This document shows, one piece after another, positions 17,731-26,863 of a stretch of 64,000 nucleotides of DNA. The position numbers were made by a program, and so were the translations under genes. Below the pieces are notes generated by a model. It was not told the DNA's origin and did not search any database. It was given only the letters and a program-made list of their open reading frames with translations. The stretch covers positions 1 through 64,000 of the forward strand of contig NZ_JACXAE010000069.1 of the NCBI RefSeq assembly GCF_014698965.1, read 5' to 3'. This DNA is from Iningainema tapete BLCC-T55. Lineage in GTDB: Bacteria; Cyanobacteriota; Cyanobacteriia; Cyanobacteriales; Nostocaceae. Position 1 is the stretch's first letter; the number at the start of each line of letters is the position of its first letter.

Positions 17731-18786
17731 ATGCAACTGAAAGCCAGTGCATCTAAACTCCCGTTTGCCTTGCTACTTCTGATTGCGCCCTTTTTCCTCT
17801 GGGGTACAGCAATGGTAGCAATGAAAGGCGTAATACCACACACCACCCCACTATTTATGGCTGGTGTGCGAATAGTACCAGCAGGGGTACTAATTCTCAT
17901 AGTCGCAGCATTAATGGGTAGAACTCAGCCCCAAGGTTGGAAGGCATGGCTGTGGATTACCTTATTTGGCGTAGTAGATGGAACGCTATTTCAAGGCTTT
18001 TTGGCAGAAGGATTAGTCAGAACAGGTGCAGGATTGGGATCTGTAATGATTGACTCTCAACCCTTGGCTGTGGCATTACTGTCGCTGTGGCTATTTAAGG
18101 AACATATCGGTTTGTGGGGATGGCTGGGACTAGCATTGGGAGTTGGTGGTATTAGTTTAATTGGCTTGCCCAGTGAATGGTTCCATTTTCTGGGCGGGGG
18201 AACTGATGCAATCAGCGCTAGTTGGCAAAATTTGTTTGCTAGTGGTGAATGGTTAATGCTGTTAGCGGCGTTGAGTATGGCGGTGGGAACGGTACTGATT
18301 CGGTTTGTTTGTCGCTATGCTGATCCTGTAACTGCTACAGGATGGCATATGATTTTAGGTGGATTGCCTTTGTGGGGACTTTCATCAGTTGTCGAGTCTG
18401 AGCAGTGGGAGAATATACTTTCATCTGATTGGTTGGCAATGGCATATGCTACAGTATTTGGCAGTGCGATCGCCTACGGACTGTTTTTCTATTTTGCTAT
18501 CTGTGGTAGTCTCACCAGCTTAAGTTCCCTCACCTTCCTCACACCCGTATTTGCCTTGCTATTTGGCAACTTGTTGCTGGGGGAAGTCTTGAATCCGTTG
18601 CAGTGGGTAGGAGTCAGCTTAACATTAATCAGTATCTACCTGATCAATCAACGCGACACCCTAGCCTCTGGTGATCTTACCTCTGTTGAACAAGGCACAA
18701 CACCACAACCTGCTTTAAAAGCCGCTACAAAGCTAAATCCTGTCAGTATCTCTGTGAGAGAATCAAAATCGGAAATTTCACCTTGA
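17731..18786 (+). CDS. EamA/DMT-family membrane transporter
   Basis: A permease of the drug/metabolite transporter superfamily in the inner membrane. From the ATG at 17731 it has about 351 residues, with roughly ten hydrophobic helices in two EamA halves. The first half starts ALLLLIAPFFLWGTAMVAMK and ends near GGISLIGLP; the second ends VGVSLTLISIYLIN. The soluble C-terminal tail of about 45 residues is variable. A TTG at 17707 could extend the start but has no better support. Substrates of this family range from amino acids to nucleosides and dyes; none can be assigned here. It is a single gene, divergent from the phytochrome. Confidence 0.87.
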   Translation: MQLKASASKLPFALLLLIAPFFLWGTAMVAMKGVIPHTTPLFMAGVRIVPAGVLILIVAALMGRTQPQGWKAWLWITLFGVVDGTLFQGFLAEGLVRTGAGLGSVMIDSQPLAVALLSLWLFKEHIGLWGWLGLALGVGGISLIGLPSEWFHFLGGGTDAISASWQNLFASGEWLMLLAALSMAVGTVLIRFVCRYADPVTATGWHMILGGLPLWGLSSVVESEQWENILSSDWLAMAYATVFGSAIAYGLFFYFAICGSLTSLSSLTFLTPVFALLFGNLLLGEVLNPLQWVGVSLTLISIYLINQRDTLASGDLTSVEQGTTPQPALKAATKLNPVSISVRESKSEISP

Positions 18787-18982
18787 TCAAGCAAGGAGTA
18801 GTCAAGGCAACACATTGTCCTCTACCTAAAGAAACATTTTTAACTTCTTCTGCTCTTTTACGCTCATGATGTGCTTGAATTTTACTAGTAGTCAGGGTGT
18901 GTGAGAGTGATATGGTTGTCAGTAAAAAATTTTATATCATATAAATTTAGTGCCAACGCACATTCTGGCTGAGACTTTTCAT

Positions 18983-20083
18983 ATGAGGCTAAGCCGTTCC
19001 TCCATCCTTATCTTTACCTGCCTCACTTGCTTGGGATTTGACTTCTTACCAGCAAGTGCAGCCACTTATGAACAACAGCCCCTAGTCTTTGAACTTGGTG
19101 TCACCACAAATACTGCCATTAAATCTATTCTGGAACCAGGAAGTACAGGTGAGGAAGTAAAAGGGCTACAAACACTGCTGAAACAGTTAGGATACTACAA
19201 AGGTGTTGTCGATGGAAATTATGGCAGTGTGACACGCCTTGCTGTTTCTCAATTTCAACAAGCAAAAGGAATAGCCGCAGACGGTATAGTTGGTAGTAAG
19301 ACTTGGAATACTCTACAGGCAGAAGTTAAGCAGAATCAACAAAAAAATCCTACCCCTGTTACCACTTCTACGCCCAAACCAACGGCAAAGCCTGATGTTG
19401 GACTAGGCTTTGTTTGGTGGTTACTAGTTGGCATTGGCACACTAGGAATTGTTGGGGCGCTGTTATACGTAATCCAAAAAATGGGAAAAGTTCAAACATC
19501 CCATCCACCAATTTCCAATACTGTAATTTCTCAGAAAGACACATCAGTAATATCACCCATACAGCAAGACAACTCCAATCACCAGCAAGAAAGCACTCTC
19601 CTGCCACCGGAAACAACTTCCAGATTGGCTAAAGTTAACATCGTTGATGAATTGATTAACGATTTACGCAGTTCAGATTTAACACAAAGGCGGAAAGCGA
19701 TTTGGGATTTAGGTCAAAAGGGAGATTCACGAGCAATTCAACCATTAGTAGATTTAATGATTGATGCAGACTCTCAACAACGCAGCTTGATTTTAGCCGC
19801 TTTAGCAGAAATTGGTACTCGCACCCTTAAACCAATGAATCGTGCTTTGGCAATTTCTTTGCAAGATGAAAGTCCTAACGTGAGACAAAACGCTATTCGC
19901 GATCTAACTCGTGTATATGATATGATGCAGCAAATGAGCCAAATGTTGTCACACGCGATGCAAGATCCTGATGCTGAGGTGCAGGCGACAGCAAAGTATG
20001 CCCTTTCTAAAATGAATAGTATCCGTGCTTTGCCTGAAGGGGAAACAGAAGACGAGGAAAACCCCACCCAGCCCTCCCCTTAG
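18983..20083 (+). CDS. Secreted/anchored peptidoglycan-binding protein with HEAT repeats
   Basis: The ATG at 18983 gives a clear signal peptide (RLSRSSILIFTCLTCLG, then PASA), followed by a peptidoglycan-binding type 1 domain (GSTGEEVKGLQTLLKQLGYY and FQQAKGIAADGIVG, about residues 50-110). A Pro/Thr/Lys linker leads to one transmembrane helix (about 140-162), and the last third carries HEAT-like repeats (RRKAIWDLGQKGDSRAIQPL and later units). If the signal is cleaved, the wall-binding domain would be outside and the HEAT repeats inside, linking the cell wall to a cytoplasmic partner. A GTG at 18950 is less likely as start. The last residues (EENPTQPSP) come from a palindromic repeat. The partner is unknown. 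Confidence 0.82.
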   Translation: MRLSRSSILIFTCLTCLGFDFLPASAATYEQQPLVFELGVTTNTAIKSILEPGSTGEEVKGLQTLLKQLGYYKGVVDGNYGSVTRLAVSQFQQAKGIAADGIVGSKTWNTLQAEVKQNQQKNPTPVTTSTPKPTAKPDVGLGFVWWLLVGIGTLGIVGALLYVIQKMGKVQTSHPPISNTVISQKDTSVISPIQQDNSNHQQESTLLPPETTSRLAKVNIVDELINDLRSSDLTQRRKAIWDLGQKGDSRAIQPLVDLMIDADSQQRSLILAALAEIGTRTLKPMNRALAISLQDESPNVRQNAIRDLTRVYDMMQQMSQMLSHAMQDPDAEVQATAKYALSKMNSIRALPEGETEDEENPTQPSP

Positions 20084-20093
20084 TAAGGGGAGG
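20071..20093. terminator. Strong palindrome at the end of the HEAT-protein gene
   Basis: CCCTCCCCTTA-G-TAAGGGGAGGG forms an 11-bp perfect stem with a one-base centre. It spans the stop codon of the HEAT protein and faces the convergent NDH-2 gene. It can act as a bidirectional terminator-like hairpin, but it also looks like a common cyanobacterial repeat. No T-run follows. Confidence 0.55.
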
Positions 20094-20137
20094 GTTAGTA
20101 ACTGTTTAACTATTTGCTAATAATTGCTTACTTTCGG

Positions 20138-21385
20138 TTAGGGAGGGGTGCGTAAAATTAGACGCACAGAGCGCACATGAAAGAAATAGTCTCGCACCCA
20201 GTCAAAGAACACTATTAAGCGGTTGCGAAAACCAGGCAAGTAGAAAAGATGTACGCCTAGCCACGAAATCCAAGCTAGGAAACCTGTGAAAGTGAGTTTG
20301 CCTACCTGTGCTGCTGCTGCATTACGTCCAATCATGGCAATAGTACCTTTGTTCCAGTAGTTGAAGGTAACAGGATTCTTCCCCACCAACTGCCGTTGAA
20401 TATTTCGTCCTGCCACTGTTCCTTGTTGAATTGCGGCAGGGGCAACCATTGGTATTGGAGTACCATCTTTTTGTACAGCAGCTAAGTCTCCAATTACATA
20501 TACCTCTGGATACTCAGACAATTGTAAGGTGGTTCGGACGGTTACTTTGCTTTTCGCTGTAGTTGGCAGCCCCCATTGCTCGACTATAGGATCGGCTTGT
20601 ACTCCTACTGCCCAAATGGCTGTTGCTGTTGGGATAATCTTACCATCTTGCAGATACACGGCGTCTGGTGCGATCGCACCTGCTTTTGCCTCAAGATGAA
20701 CCTCAACCCCCATTTTTTGTAATCTTTTGAGAGTGTAGCGCTGTAGATGCGGTGGCACCATGCCAGGGAGCAGGTTGTTTCCTGAGTGTAACAGCAGAAC
20801 TCGTGCAAGTCGTGTATCAATTGTCGGATAATCTTGACGTAGTGCGCGAATCAATTCTAACAGCGCCCCAGCCATTTCCACTCCTGTTGGTCCACCACCT
20901 ACAATTACAAAGGTTAGCAGCTGTTGGCGACGCTTTGGATCGGTTTCGTATGCTGCTTGTTCAAAACAATTGAAGATTTGGTTGCGTAAAGCCAATGCTT
21001 GCTCTAGATTATCCAATGGAAAGGCATATTCAGCGGAACCTGGTATATTCAGAAACTGAGTAATACTTCCAGTTGACAGTACTAAGAAATTGTAGGGAAT
21101 TTCAGAACCGTCGGTTTCCACCACCCGATTGGTAAAGTCTACGTGTTTCACTTCTGCCATCAAAAAGTCAGCATTACGTATTTTCCGCAAGATACTTCTG
21201 ACTGGATAAGTAATCTGTTCAGGTCCCACTTGAGCTGCTGCTACTTGGTAAAGCATGGGACTAAAGGTATGATAGTTGTTGCGGTCAACAAGCAACACAT
21301 CCACAGGGGAACCAGCTAAGGCGCGAACTGTCCACAGTCCACCAAAACCAGCTCCAACGACTACAACTTGAGGGCGTTTATGCAC
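20138..21385 (-). CDS. Type II NADH dehydrogenase (NDH-2)
   Basis: A membrane-associated flavoprotein that oxidises NAD(P)H and reduces quinone without pumping protons. Two Rossmann motifs are visible: VVVVGAGFGGLWTVRAL at the N-terminus for FAD and FVIVGGGPTGVEMAGAL near residue 158 for NADH. NYHTFSPMLYQVAA, VYVIGDLAAVQ and APAAIQQG are typical NDH-2 stretches. The C-terminal end (LGVHLFYLPGFRNRL and FDWVRDYFF) is the hydrophobic/amphipathic part that attaches to the membrane. At 415 residues it is the normal length. It follows a DoxX gene by 22 bp in the same direction, so the two form an operon divergent from a GntR regulator. Confidence 0.93.
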   Translation of the reverse strand: MHKRPQVVVVGAGFGGLWTVRALAGSPVDVLLVDRNNYHTFSPMLYQVAAAQVGPEQITYPVRSILRKIRNADFLMAEVKHVDFTNRVVETDGSEIPYNFLVLSTGSITQFLNIPGSAEYAFPLDNLEQALALRNQIFNCFEQAAYETDPKRRQQLLTFVIVGGGPTGVEMAGALLELIRALRQDYPTIDTRLARVLLLHSGNNLLPGMVPPHLQRYTLKRLQKMGVEVHLEAKAGAIAPDAVYLQDGKIIPTATAIWAVGVQADPIVEQWGLPTTAKSKVTVRTTLQLSEYPEVYVIGDLAAVQKDGTPIPMVAPAAIQQGTVAGRNIQRQLVGKNPVTFNYWNKGTIAMIGRNAAAAQVGKLTFTGFLAWISWLGVHLFYLPGFRNRLIVFFDWVRDYFFHVRSVRLILRTPP

Positions 21386-21407
21386 TATAATTACTACCTG
21401 TCCTCAT

Positions 21408-21881
21408 TCATGTTTTGTTGTCGTAACCATTCCGGTTACGTCGCTGACGAAAATGATCTACTGAAACAGTATTAAGGCTGTTAAGGGCTAGCAGCACAAA
21501 AAACACCAGGCAGTAAATCAATTGACTGGTGGCAGTATCCCATTGTTGCAGCAAAGTTACTCCAGACATCAGTACAATCATCAAGCAAAAACCTGCTATG
21601 AGCGCTCCTCTTGTTGCCAATCCTAGTATAAGTAATAATCCGATCGCCAACTCCAGTGGTGGTATAACGTAGGCTGGTACTCTCACCAATATTGCCGGAA
21701 CAAATGTGTCTTTGTACATTCCCACCATCGACTCCACAAACTTTGGTATATTACCAATTCGAGTCAATCCATGATTGAAGAAATTTACGCCAAACACCAA
21801 TCGTAAAAATGTGTAGGCAAGAACTGCGTCTCGGTGTCGCACCCAAATCTCTCTACTCCCCGCCATACTTGCCCTCCTCAA
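21408..21881 (-). CDS. DoxX-family membrane protein
   Basis: The 157-residue protein has four predicted membrane helices (FLRLVFGVNFFNHGL, AYVIPPLELAIGLLLILGLA, LIAGFCLMIVLMSGV, LIYCLVFFVLLALNSL), as in the DoxX/DoxD family. These proteins are linked with quinone or thiosulfate redox chemistry in some organisms and have no settled role in others. Position just upstream of NDH-2, with 22 bp between them, suggests a shared role in membrane redox balance. It is the first gene of the operon, and its promoter overlaps that of the divergent gntR-type gene. Confidence 0.85.
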   Translation of the reverse strand: MRRASMAGSREIWVRHRDAVLAYTFLRLVFGVNFFNHGLTRIGNIPKFVESMVGMYKDTFVPAILVRVPAYVIPPLELAIGLLLILGLATRGALIAGFCLMIVLMSGVTLLQQWDTATSQLIYCLVFFVLLALNSLNTVSVDHFRQRRNRNGYDNKT

Positions 21882-21920
21882 TTTACGTTTATGTTTCTCA
21901 AATGTTATATTAATTACATT

Positions 21921-21963
21921 TTATCGATAATTTGACAATATAATATCGATAATCTATTGTCAA
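21921..21963. promoter_or_regulatory. Palindromic divergent promoter/operator between doxX and gntR genes
   Basis: TTGACAATA (21932-21940) and TATTGTCAA (21955-21963) are a perfect 9-bp inverted repeat separated by 14 bp. On each strand this reads TTGACA, 17 bp, TATTGT: a consensus -35, ideal spacing and a 4/6 match to the -10 box. The plus-strand version would serve the GntR gene and the minus-strand version doxX-NDH-2. An ATCGAT core occurs twice (21921-21930 and 21944-21952). GntR regulators commonly bind such palindromes, so autoregulation and control of the divergent operon are likely. That is inferred from position and symmetry. Confidence 0.65.
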
Positions 21964-21988
21964 GGGAGCAGAGATATGGACGTAGTTA

Positions 21989-22627
21989 ATGAGTTTACGT
22001 GAATCAATGAGCGATCGCGTCAAGCAAATCTTGGTAAGGCGCATCCTCAAAGGTATTTATAAACCAGGAGACAGACTAGTAGAGTTGCAACTTGCTCGCG
22101 AATTAGATACTAGTCAAGCACCAGTTAGAGAAGCACTGCGAGAACTAGAGGTGATGCGCTTGGTTGAGTGCCAAACTTACCGAGGCACCCGCGTCAGGGA
22201 AGTAAGTCAGAGGGAGTTGCAAGAGTCATACCAAGTTCGCTCTGAGTTGGAAGCTTTGGCAGCAAGATTGGCGGCTCCTAAGTTTTCTGCTCATCCAGAA
22301 TCAATTCAGGAAGCTTTAGCAGCACTTAAGGTGGCTGCGGCAAAAGAAGACATTGAGCAGTTTACACAGTGCAATACAGCATTCCATCGATTGATTGTAG
22401 AAACATCCGGTAATAGTATTCTGTTGCGTGTATGGGATTCATTAACCTTTGAAGCTTTAACCCTAATCAATCTGGTACTGGTGAAACAGAAGATGGTTAA
22501 TCTCCAGTCATTTAACCAGCAACATCAAGCAATTGTTGATGCTTTAGTACAGGGAGATGGTGAAACCGCAGCACAGTTACTTCGCTCTCACTTGGAAACT
22601 GCGGGGGTAGCTAACAGTACCCCATAA
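21989..22627 (+). CDS. GntR-family transcriptional regulator, FadR/FCD type
   Basis: A 212-residue DNA-binding regulator. The N-terminal winged helix-turn-helix has VKQILVRRILKGIYKPGDRL and SQAPVREALRELEVMRLVE. The C-terminal all-helical FCD domain (about 80-205) has the metal/ligand-binding pattern with FHRLIVETSGNSIL and later QHQAIVDALVQGD. The strongest ribosome site (GGGAG at 21964) is better placed for a short leader frame at 21976-22002 (MDVVNEFT) than for the start at 21989; an ATG at 22007 directly after that leader frame is an alternative start. It probably controls the divergent doxX-NDH-2 operon. Ligand unknown. Confidence 0.88.
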   Translation: MSLRESMSDRVKQILVRRILKGIYKPGDRLVELQLARELDTSQAPVREALRELEVMRLVECQTYRGTRVREVSQRELQESYQVRSELEALAARLAAPKFSAHPESIQEALAALKVAAAKEDIEQFTQCNTAFHRLIVETSGNSILLRVWDSLTFEALTLINLVLVKQKMVNLQSFNQQHQAIVDALVQGDGETAAQLLRSHLETAGVANSTP

Positions 22628-22701
22628 AGAAGAGCAGCATCTTTATAGCTACTGTCTGGACTCTGATTTATATTGTTATTAGTTACTAGAGAAAAGGAAA
22701 A

Positions 22702-22953
22702 ATGTCTGACTCTAAGAAGTCTATTGTGCGGACGCGAGACGCCCAACTGAGCATCAGGCTAGATAGCCAGCTTTATGAAGAATACAAAGAATTGCTAAGG
22801 AAAGAGGACACTACCATGACTGAGGATATAGAAAACTATATCAAAAATCGGCTTGGTAAAGATAGTTTAGGCACAAACGTGGTTAATATTTTTCAGCTTG
22901 CTCAAGATGTGGAGGAACTGAAGAGACAGATGGGAAAATTGAAAGTGAGCTAG
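22702..22953 (+). CDS. Small ribbon-helix-helix-like protein with a C-terminal coiled coil
   Basis: An 83-residue protein. The strand RDAQLSIRLDSQLYEEYKEL followed by a helix with TMTEDIENYIKNRL matches a CopG/Arc-type ribbon-helix-helix fold. The end (VFQLAQ-like segment and DVEELKRQMGKLK) forms a short coiled coil. Such proteins often regulate plasmid copy number or partition. The start has a purine-rich stretch (GAAAAGGAAAA) upstream. A terminator follows at 23001. With the next gene it looks plasmid-derived; no partner toxin is present. Function inferred only from fold. Confidence 0.72.
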   Translation: MSDSKKSIVRTRDAQLSIRLDSQLYEEYKELLRKEDTTMTEDIENYIKNRLGKDSLGTNVVNIFQLAQDVEELKRQMGKLKVS

Positions 22954-23000
22954 CCACAAAAAACAAGCAATTGAACAGACAGCCAGAAAACATGCTTTCA

Positions 23001-23037
23001 CCTCACCTCCTGTAAATCTCTACGGGGTGAGGTTTTT
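23001..23037 (+). terminator. Rho-independent terminator after the RHH gene
   Basis: CCTCACC and GGTGAGG (with an extra G) form a stem around a loop of about 17 bases, followed directly by TTTTT. It ends transcription of the small gene at 22702-22953 and separates it from the next gene. Confidence 0.8.
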
Positions 23038-23181
23038 AAAAAATATACGTTTATTTAGAATATTATATTGCTTTTTGGCTAGATTAATGCTAGTTTTTAA
23101 ATAGCCACATAAGCAAAACCCCTACAGCTAGTTTGACAGGCTCGCCAGTAGGAGTTAGTAACAAAAATAAATTAGAACTTT

Positions 23182-24045
23182 ATGACTCAAATTATATCAG
23201 ATTCTCCTGCATCTTGCATAGGAGTAGATTCCCAGTGGGAAGAACTTACATCTAGTCAAACTGAACTTGATTTTGTTCATACGCAACAAGTAAGCTTAGA
23301 GTGGATACAAAGCCTACCACCAGAACTTAAAGACGTAGCGTTGTTCAAGTTTTGCAAAATTGTCGAGGCAAAGCCGACACTGGCGGAATCATTCACTCTT
23401 AACCAAGTCTTGTATCGTACAATTTCGGGTGGTACTTTTACAGAATCGGCAGAGTCAACTGCAAAAAGAACAGGACACGATCGCAAAACGATTCTGAAGG
23501 GATTAAATCAAGCTGTCGAACAGAATATTCTTGAAGAGAACAAACGCCCAGGCAACAGTAACGAGTATAGGTTTAAACCAGTAGAGGAGTGGCTGTCTGA
23601 GCCAGTAGTCCCTAATAGGGATACCCGTAACCAAAAAATTGAAGGGTTTCCATTGCTACAAGAGTTTACTGAGAAAAATGTACTTGATGAGGCTCAGTTT
23701 CCAGTCCATCATGAGGACGACCAGATTGTGGACTCAAACTTAGAACAAACAACAATTGAAGTTAGCACCCCTGTTGAAGATACCCCAAAAAGCTCTCATT
23801 GGAAATATGTAGGGCAGGGGATACCGAGAGTTTATGTACCGCCGGAACTGGATGCTGACACTGGGATGAAAATAGAAGCAATCCATTCGGCAACTAAACA
23901 GCCACGGCAGTTTATTATTAAAAACGCTATAGATTTGCTCTACAACAAGCTTTGGGAGATTCCATCTTTCATGGAAGAAGAATTAAAATCAGCACCATTC
24001 CAAAATGAACCATCGTCAGAATGTATTTCAGGTAGCTTGAGGTGA
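23182..24045 (+). CDS. Protein with a winged-helix-like domain, possibly plasmid-derived
   Basis: I do not recognise a named family for this 287-residue protein. Residues 65-130 look like a winged helix-turn-helix: FTLNQVLYRTISGGTFTESAESTAKRTGHDRKTIL read as helices, then a wing near EENKRPGNSNEYRF. Helix-turn-helix proteins with this pattern are frequent on cyanobacterial plasmids. The middle is acidic and disordered; residues 225-275 (VYVPPELDADTG, RQFIIKNAIDLLYNKLWEI) form another helical domain. It follows a small RHH gene and precedes a PEP-CTERM gene. A DNA-binding regulator or replication-associated role is possible but unproven. Confidence 0.65.
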   Translation: MTQIISDSPASCIGVDSQWEELTSSQTELDFVHTQQVSLEWIQSLPPELKDVALFKFCKIVEAKPTLAESFTLNQVLYRTISGGTFTESAESTAKRTGHDRKTILKGLNQAVEQNILEENKRPGNSNEYRFKPVEEWLSEPVVPNRDTRNQKIEGFPLLQEFTEKNVLDEAQFPVHHEDDQIVDSNLEQTTIEVSTPVEDTPKSSHWKYVGQGIPRVYVPPELDADTGMKIEAIHSATKQPRQFIIKNAIDLLYNKLWEIPSFMEEELKSAPFQNEPSSECISGSLR

Positions 24046-24288
24046 ACTTAATTTTGCTACCCAAGGATCTAACATTACTCAGAAGTTACAGATCGTACTA
24101 TAATTATCCATTGCGAGTTCGTAGTACCGTGAGACGCCCTTTGAATCTGGGCAGGCGCTTAGCAGCCCATTGCCACAATAAAAAGTTTGTATTGGACTCA
24201 AATGAGAACCGCTATAGTCAAAAACTGCATAATAGTGTATTTTACGGGAAAAGGTTTCAGTATTTTCCCTCTTTAATTTAGGTGAACT

Positions 24289-24960
24289 ATGTTGCGCTCA
24301 TTCACAGCTAGGCTATTTGGTGTAGCTCTCACGCTTACAGGGTTTGGGTTAAATGTACAAAGCGCGGTAGCCCAAACGACTTACACTTTTGACGCCACTT
24401 ATGATGCAGCTTCTAGAGTTAGTAGCTTTATTTCTGAAAACATCACAGCAAATACTGTTTCAGGGGAAAGTAATGATGCACCTTTTGGTTTGACTAGAGC
24501 TAGTGGCTTATTTTACATCCAAAATGATTTAACTAGTGGTTCTTATCGCTTTAGTAGTAATCCAGCGACATTTGACTTAGAAGGTTTGCCACTTGGTGGA
24601 GTAACATTATTTGGAGTTGAGAATAATAAGTTATTTTACAGTATTGAAGATGGTATTGGATTTATTGATTTTAATACTCTAACTACCACTGCTTCTAACA
24701 CTGCTACTATCATAGGTGGTGAAGGTTTATTCTCTGGTGCTACTGGTACGCTTACTAGTTCTGAAGTTAATCAAGTCGGTAATCTTTTAGTAGATCCAAG
24801 AAGTACTATTAGAGGTACTGTAAGAGTGAGTGGTATAATTCAAGTCTCCTCAACTCAAAGGGTTCCGGAACCAACCAATACTGCGGCGCTGATTGGCATA
24901 AGTGCAATTGGGGTTGGATTATGTATGTGTAAACAGCGTCGGAAAGTGGCTATACGCTAA
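24289..24960 (+). CDS. Secreted PEP-CTERM protein
   Basis: The 223-residue protein has an N-terminal signal peptide (LFGVALTLTGFGLNVQSAVA) and a C-terminal PEP-CTERM sorting tail: VPEPTN, a hydrophobic helix (AALIGISAIGVGLCM) and the basic end KQRRK. In this system an exosortase recognises the tail and the protein is exported to the envelope or matrix. The mature body is rich in Ser, Thr and Gly and predicted to be beta-sheet, with no cysteine outside the tail and no catalytic motif. It stands alone between the winged-helix and CHAT genes. No exosortase gene is in the window. Confidence 0.85.
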   Translation: MLRSFTARLFGVALTLTGFGLNVQSAVAQTTYTFDATYDAASRVSSFISENITANTVSGESNDAPFGLTRASGLFYIQNDLTSGSYRFSSNPATFDLEGLPLGGVTLFGVENNKLFYSIEDGIGFIDFNTLTTTASNTATIIGGEGLFSGATGTLTSSEVNQVGNLLVDPRSTIRGTVRVSGIIQVSSTQRVPEPTNTAALIGISAIGVGLCMCKQRRKVAIR

Positions 24961-25182
24961 AGGGCGATCGCTCCAATTTTACCAAACTACCAAAAATAGA
25001 CTGAAATTGATAATATCTATCTGGAATAGTGTTTTGTAGATTTGTAGACTTGTTTGGATACTGTTTCTAAGCAGCCTATTATCTTTAAAACCTATGTATG
25101 TTAGTATTATAGACAACATTAACAAACGGTTTCATGCAGCTTGTGCGATCAGGGGTTGGCTCTTGATGAGGGAGCTGAGGTA

Positions 25183-26850
25183 ATGTCTAAGAAGAAAGTA
25201 TTAATTCTGTCAGCACTTCCGGATAGATTACGTTTAGATAAAGAAATTCGGGAAATAGAAGAAGCTATTAAACGGGCAGTAAAACGGGATTTGTTTGAAA
25301 TTAAGATTAGAACCGCTGTACGTTCTCAAGATATTCGCAGAGCAATTGCAGAAGAACGTCCTCAAATTGTACATTTTTGTGGACATGGTATGGAGGATGG
25401 CAGTTTAGTATTAGAAGACGATGGCGGAAATCACAAACCTGTATCACCAGAAAGTTTAGCAGCATTATTTAAGCTACACGCCAGTTATGTTAAATGCGTA
25501 TTACTTAACGCTTGTTATTCAGCCCTACCAGCAAAAGCAATTAGCCAACATGTTCATTATGTAATTGGGATGAATCAGCCGATTGGTGACAAAGCCGCGA
25601 TTGTATTTGCTCAAGGATTTTACGATGGACTAGGGTATGAAAATCTAGATAATCAAGATATTATTCAAAGGGCTTTTGATGAAGGATTGGTTGCCATTAA
25701 AATGGAAGACATTTCACAAGGGCAAATACCAGTTTTGGAAAAAAAACTTTTGGGGATTGAGAATTCTGCACCAGAACCAGAGACAAACATATATATTGAA
25801 CAAGATGCCGGAAATAATATACATAACTCTTGGACAATGGAATTAGAATACCCGGATGGATATGTGCCAGTTAATTCACCTTTTTATATAGAACAAGATG
25901 GCATTGAATCTGTTTACGAAACACTCTTGAAGCCTGGTTCATTAATTCGGATTAAAGCACCAAAACTGATGGGGAAAACTTCTTTATTGAATAGGCTTCT
26001 GGATTACGCGGAAAAACAGAATTATCAGTCAGTTTATTTAGATTTAGGTGGTATAGACAAAGCAATATTAACAAATCTTGATAAATTTTTACGTTGGTTC
26101 TGTGGAAGGGTTAGTGATGAGCTTAACCTGGAGAATAAAGTGTCAGAGGCATGGAATACGAATATTTTAGGTAGCAACGATAATTGTACAGCTTACTTTA
26201 AGAAGTATATTTTATCCAAAATTAATCATCCTCTGGTTTTAGGTTTAGATGAAGTAGACCGATTATTTACTTATAGTGAAGTGGTGGAAGATTTCTTGGG
26301 AATGTTACGTTCTTGGCATGAAAAAGGGAAAATATCTGATGTTTGGAAAAAACTGCGTTTAGTACTAGCACATTCCACAGAAGTGTACATCCCTTTGGAT
26401 GTCCATCAATCTCCCTTTAATGCTGGATTACCTGTAGAACTAGAGGAATTTAATCAGCAGCAAACCAGAGAATTGGTGAAAAAACATGGAATACAAGATG
26501 CGGATGCTCTTTTAGAAGAATTAAGGACAATGGTAGGAGGACACCCCTATCTGTTGCGATTGGCGATGTATGAGATTGCAATGGGGAAAGTAACTCTCAA
26601 AAATTTATTACAGTCGGCAACAACAGAAGCAGGGATTTATAATAATCACTTACGCTCTCTATTAGGAGTTTTGCAAACTTCCCCTGAACTGCGAACATGT
26701 TTGAAACGGGTAGTTGATTCAAATGTAGGGGTGGAATTAGATCCTATGCAAATTTACAAATTGCACAGTTTGGGGCTAGTACAAAAACACAATAATCATG
26801 TTATACCCCGTTGCCAACTTTACCGTGAGTATTTCCGCCGCGTCTTATAA
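25183..26850 (+). CDS. CHAT protease-like domain fused to an AAA-like ATPase
   Basis: A two-domain effector/sensor candidate of 555 residues. Residues 1-185 are a CHAT (caspase-like) domain with the catalytic His in IVHFCGHGM (H68) and the Cys in VLLNACYS (C111). Residues 215-555 are an AAA-like ATPase of the kind found in many cyanobacterial multidomain proteins (PF14516-like), with Walker A at APKLMGKTSLL (about 259-269), Walker B at LVLGLDEVDRLF (about 347-358) and a C-terminal winged-helix region. The ATG at 25183 with GGAGCTGAGG just upstream is preferred over an earlier TTG. It ends 13 bp before a second ATPase gene. CHAT proteases act after activation by partner proteins; a signalling or suicide-defence role is inferred. 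The protease pair looks intact. Confidence 0.88.
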   Translation: MSKKKVLILSALPDRLRLDKEIREIEEAIKRAVKRDLFEIKIRTAVRSQDIRRAIAEERPQIVHFCGHGMEDGSLVLEDDGGNHKPVSPESLAALFKLHASYVKCVLLNACYSALPAKAISQHVHYVIGMNQPIGDKAAIVFAQGFYDGLGYENLDNQDIIQRAFDEGLVAIKMEDISQGQIPVLEKKLLGIENSAPEPETNIYIEQDAGNNIHNSWTMELEYPDGYVPVNSPFYIEQDGIESVYETLLKPGSLIRIKAPKLMGKTSLLNRLLDYAEKQNYQSVYLDLGGIDKAILTNLDKFLRWFCGRVSDELNLENKVSEAWNTNILGSNDNCTAYFKKYILSKINHPLVLGLDEVDRLFTYSEVVEDFLGMLRSWHEKGKISDVWKKLRLVLAHSTEVYIPLDVHQSPFNAGLPVELEEFNQQQTRELVKKHGIQDADALLEELRTMVGGHPYLLRLAMYEIAMGKVTLKNLLQSATTEAGIYNNHLRSLLGVLQTSPELRTCLKRVVDSNVGVELDPMQIYKLHSLGLVQKHNNHVIPRCQLYREYFRRVL

Positions 26851-26863
26851 GGAGTTTTGAAAA

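Noticed and set aside
24042-24281. 79-codon frame overlapping the end of the winged-helix gene (GTGA overlap)
   Set aside because: Basic, low-complexity composition, no motif and no ribosome site beyond the overlap; probably chance, although coupling cannot be excluded.
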